Shown piece by piece: positions 32,936 through 34,142 of a stretch of 34,142 nucleotides of DNA. The notes below the pieces were generated by a model. That model saw only the letters and a list, made by a program, of their open reading frames with translations. It had not been told where the DNA came from and made no database searches. Within the stretch, counting starts at the first letter, position 1. Each line of letters opens with the position of its first letter. Position numbers and translations under genes: made by a program. The stretch spans positions 1-34,142 of the forward strand of contig JAUSPI010000246.1 of the NCBI GenBank assembly GCA_030655775.1. The letters run 5' to 3'. The DNA comes from Syntrophales bacterium. Its GTDB lineage: Bacteria; Desulfobacterota; Syntrophia; Syntrophales; JADFWA01.

Positions 32936-33226
32936 TCAATTCGCAAACCGGATGCCTCTTAGTGTGTCTGCCTTTTCCCGTAGCCGTGTCAACATCCTAA
33001 ACTCACCAATCCATTCATCAAAATTTGTGGTCTCTTTCATTTTATCGTTTTCGTAACGGGAGATAAACTCTTGAGTCCTAAGGTGGTATTTTTCCTCAAA
33101 CCCCAAGAGTCTTTGTTCCGTTCGGCGAATGCCTGCTTCCAGTAAACGTAATTCATTAAATAGAGCTCCTTCCACTAGTGGTTTTAGCTCGCATTTGCGT
33201 GTAGATACCAATCTGAGATCAGCCAT
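32936..33226 (-). CDS. Small helical protein of unknown function
   Basis: A 96-residue, mostly helical and charged protein that reads MADLRLVSTRK, GIRRTEQRLLGFEEKYHLRT, FISRYEND and DEWIGEFRMLTRLREKADTL. The layout (two helices, acidic middle, W-G-E-x-R motif) resembles short proteins found beside toxin-like genes, but I cannot assign it to a named family with certainty. I chose the ATG at 33226, which has GGGGGGA seven bases upstream, over one at 33241. The toxin gene expected downstream is not recognisable; only short broken frames occur at 32830-32935. Confidence 0.6.
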   Translation of the reverse strand: MADLRLVSTRKCELKPLVEGALFNELRLLEAGIRRTEQRLLGFEEKYHLRTQEFISRYENDKMKETTNFDEWIGEFRMLTRLREKADTLRGIRFAN

Positions 33227-33374
33227 CTTTAATCCCCCCATAGAATACCATAGCGAATCTTCCTTAACCTGATCCTGATAAAAATCGAGTCTTTCTTCCA
33301 GGCCATCCAGCCTCTTAAGAGGCTTATCTATTTTCAGGTTGCTTAATATTTTTTAAACTATCACACTCTCAACT

Positions 33375-33735
33375 TTAGGTCAACAAATCTCCTGTTTCCG
33401 GGCCAATATCACCGACCTCCGCCCTTAGTCCTCCGACATCTGACCTCAGACATCCGACTGCTGTCTTTTCCTGCCTCCTGCCCTCTACCTTCTGTTTCTT
33501 TTGTTTTTCATTCGACGTTGGACGTTCGATGTTCGATGTTGGACGTTTATCCCTTTTCCCTCCGACATCTTTCCTCTGACTTCTGTCCTTTCCCGACATC
33601 TGACCTCAGACATCCGACTTCTGTCTTTTCCTGCCTCCTGACAGCTCCCCACACCTGGTACCCGTCAGCCATCAGCCTCTTGCATAAAGCCTGGCCGATA
33701 AAGCCGTTTGCGCCTGTTATAAAGATATTTTTCAT
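33375..33735 (-). pseudogene. Truncated second copy of the epimerase, split by repeats
   Basis: The start MKNIFITGANGFIGQALCKR, then LMADGYQVWGAVR, is nearly identical to the intact epimerase. It then enters heptamer repeat sequence. After about 250 bases the enzyme sequence resumes as GDIGPETGDLLT and a stop at 33375, matching GDIGPETDW of the intact gene. The remaining ~280 codons are missing. So this copy suffered a repeat insertion at a different position (after GAVR) and loss of its 3' part. Confidence 0.85.
33398..33642. repeat. Heptamer repeat tract in the epimerase relic
   Basis: Contains five GAYGTTK units at 33514-33548 in the same order as in the intact epimerase (GACGTTG, GACGTTC, GATGTTC, GATGTTG, GACGTTT), flanked on both sides by a recurring run of CATCTGA, CCTCAGA, CATCCGA, CT(T/G)CTGT, CTTTTCC, TGCCTCC (near 33437 and 33596). 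Confidence 0.85.
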
Positions 33736-33927
33736 TGATTTGATTCAACCCTTATGCAGCATACTGTCATTACTGTCCTGCTTTGAACCAATATCAACAT
33801 CCTGGGGCCATGATCTTTTTTTGCACGACTTGCTTTACGTTAATTGCCCTATCAGATTTATCGATCTCGTCTAATACTTGTGCAAAAGCAGAAGCGGAAA
33901 TGAAGCGCCAGCTCATCTTGCTATGTT

Positions 33928-34142
33928 TTATGCAACCGCCAGTTCTCTCAATGGGACCTGAATTAGCTTCTTGGGAGTTTCTCTCGAATGAGCCAGTCTT
34001 TCCATCTCCTTTACAATTTCAGCCTTAAGATATTGTTCTCCACAAACCTGGCAGACCCCGGTTGGAACATTCTTGATCAGAGCAATCAGTTCATCTCCCC
34101 AACGGTAGTCTACCGTTATCCTTTTTTCTACAACATCTCCTC
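33928..34142 (-). CDS. YgiT-type zinc-finger protein, partial
   Basis: The 3' part of a gene whose start is beyond the window. The frame reads VEKRITVDYRWGDELIALIK, NVPTGVCQVCGEQY and LKAEIVKEMERLAHSRETPK to a TAA at 33928. The second CxxC pair with GVCxxCGE-Y is the signature of YgiT/MqsA-like zinc-finger proteins, which are usually antitoxins of RelE-like or MqsR-like toxins. The partner is not visible in the window, so its function remains open. Confidence 0.85.
   Translation of the reverse strand, partial: GDVVEKRITVDYRWGDELIALIKNVPTGVCQVCGEQYLKAEIVKEMERLAHSRETPKKLIQVPLRELAVA

Noticed and set aside
33794-33916. 40-residue frame beginning MSWRFISASAF, downstream of the YgiT-type gene
   Set aside because: No Shine-Dalgarno sequence and no recognisable family; it may be a relic but cannot be supported.

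Overview
The window looks like a chromosomal segment of an anaerobic Desulfobacterota-type (deltaproteobacterial) organism that oxidises or produces propionate by the methylmalonyl-CoA route. This rests on a clustered set of methylmalonyl-CoA genes with a split B12 mutase, an SdhA-C-D-B complex II, class I two-subunit fumarase, malic enzyme, separate Fo ATP synthase genes, and abundant dispersed palindromic repeats. No rRNA, tRNA or CRISPR array was seen.

Layout. 1-1544: minus-strand Fo genes (AtpZ-like, AtpI-like, atpB) with a good promoter and a strong terminator. 1908-3886: gmd-fcl for GDP-L-fucose. 4294-17279: a long minus-strand metabolic cluster in the order sucC, sucD, methylmalonyl-CoA epimerase, malic enzyme, fumarase alpha, fumarase beta, sdhA, sdhC, sdhD, sdhB, terminator, two tandem carboxyltransferase paralogs, terminator. 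17506-20795: a divergent plus-strand operon of mutase catalytic subunit, mutase B12 subunit and meaB, with a clear promoter and terminator. Together they link propionyl-CoA, methylmalonyl-CoA, succinyl-CoA, succinate, fumarate, malate and pyruvate. The biotin carboxylase, the biotin carrier and a malate dehydrogenase are not in the window.

20800-34142 is an accessory region: surface-polysaccharide genes (a CapD/WbpM-type dehydratase, a sugar-phosphate transferase, an NAD-dependent epimerase) mixed with toxin-antitoxin modules (MntA/HepT and VapBC intact; UPF0175/PIN and RelE modules broken; a YgiT-type gene at the edge), an ATPase, two small conserved basic proteins, several gene relics and many repeats. 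Repeat classes include degenerate heptanucleotide tracts, a roughly 30-nt palindromic family, ATTGC...GCAAT elements and others. Some of these lie inside genes without breaking the frame.

The most interesting observations are: (1) the two tandem carboxyltransferase paralogs have complementary losses of active-site motifs, suggesting a heteromeric enzyme; (2) an 82-codon in-frame insertion made of repeat families lies inside an otherwise intact epimerase, and a second truncated epimerase copy carries the same kind of repeat at a different place; (3) a small GIY-YIG cassette with perfect 12-bp inverted ends splits a four-helix-bundle gene that also carries a small palindrome insertion.
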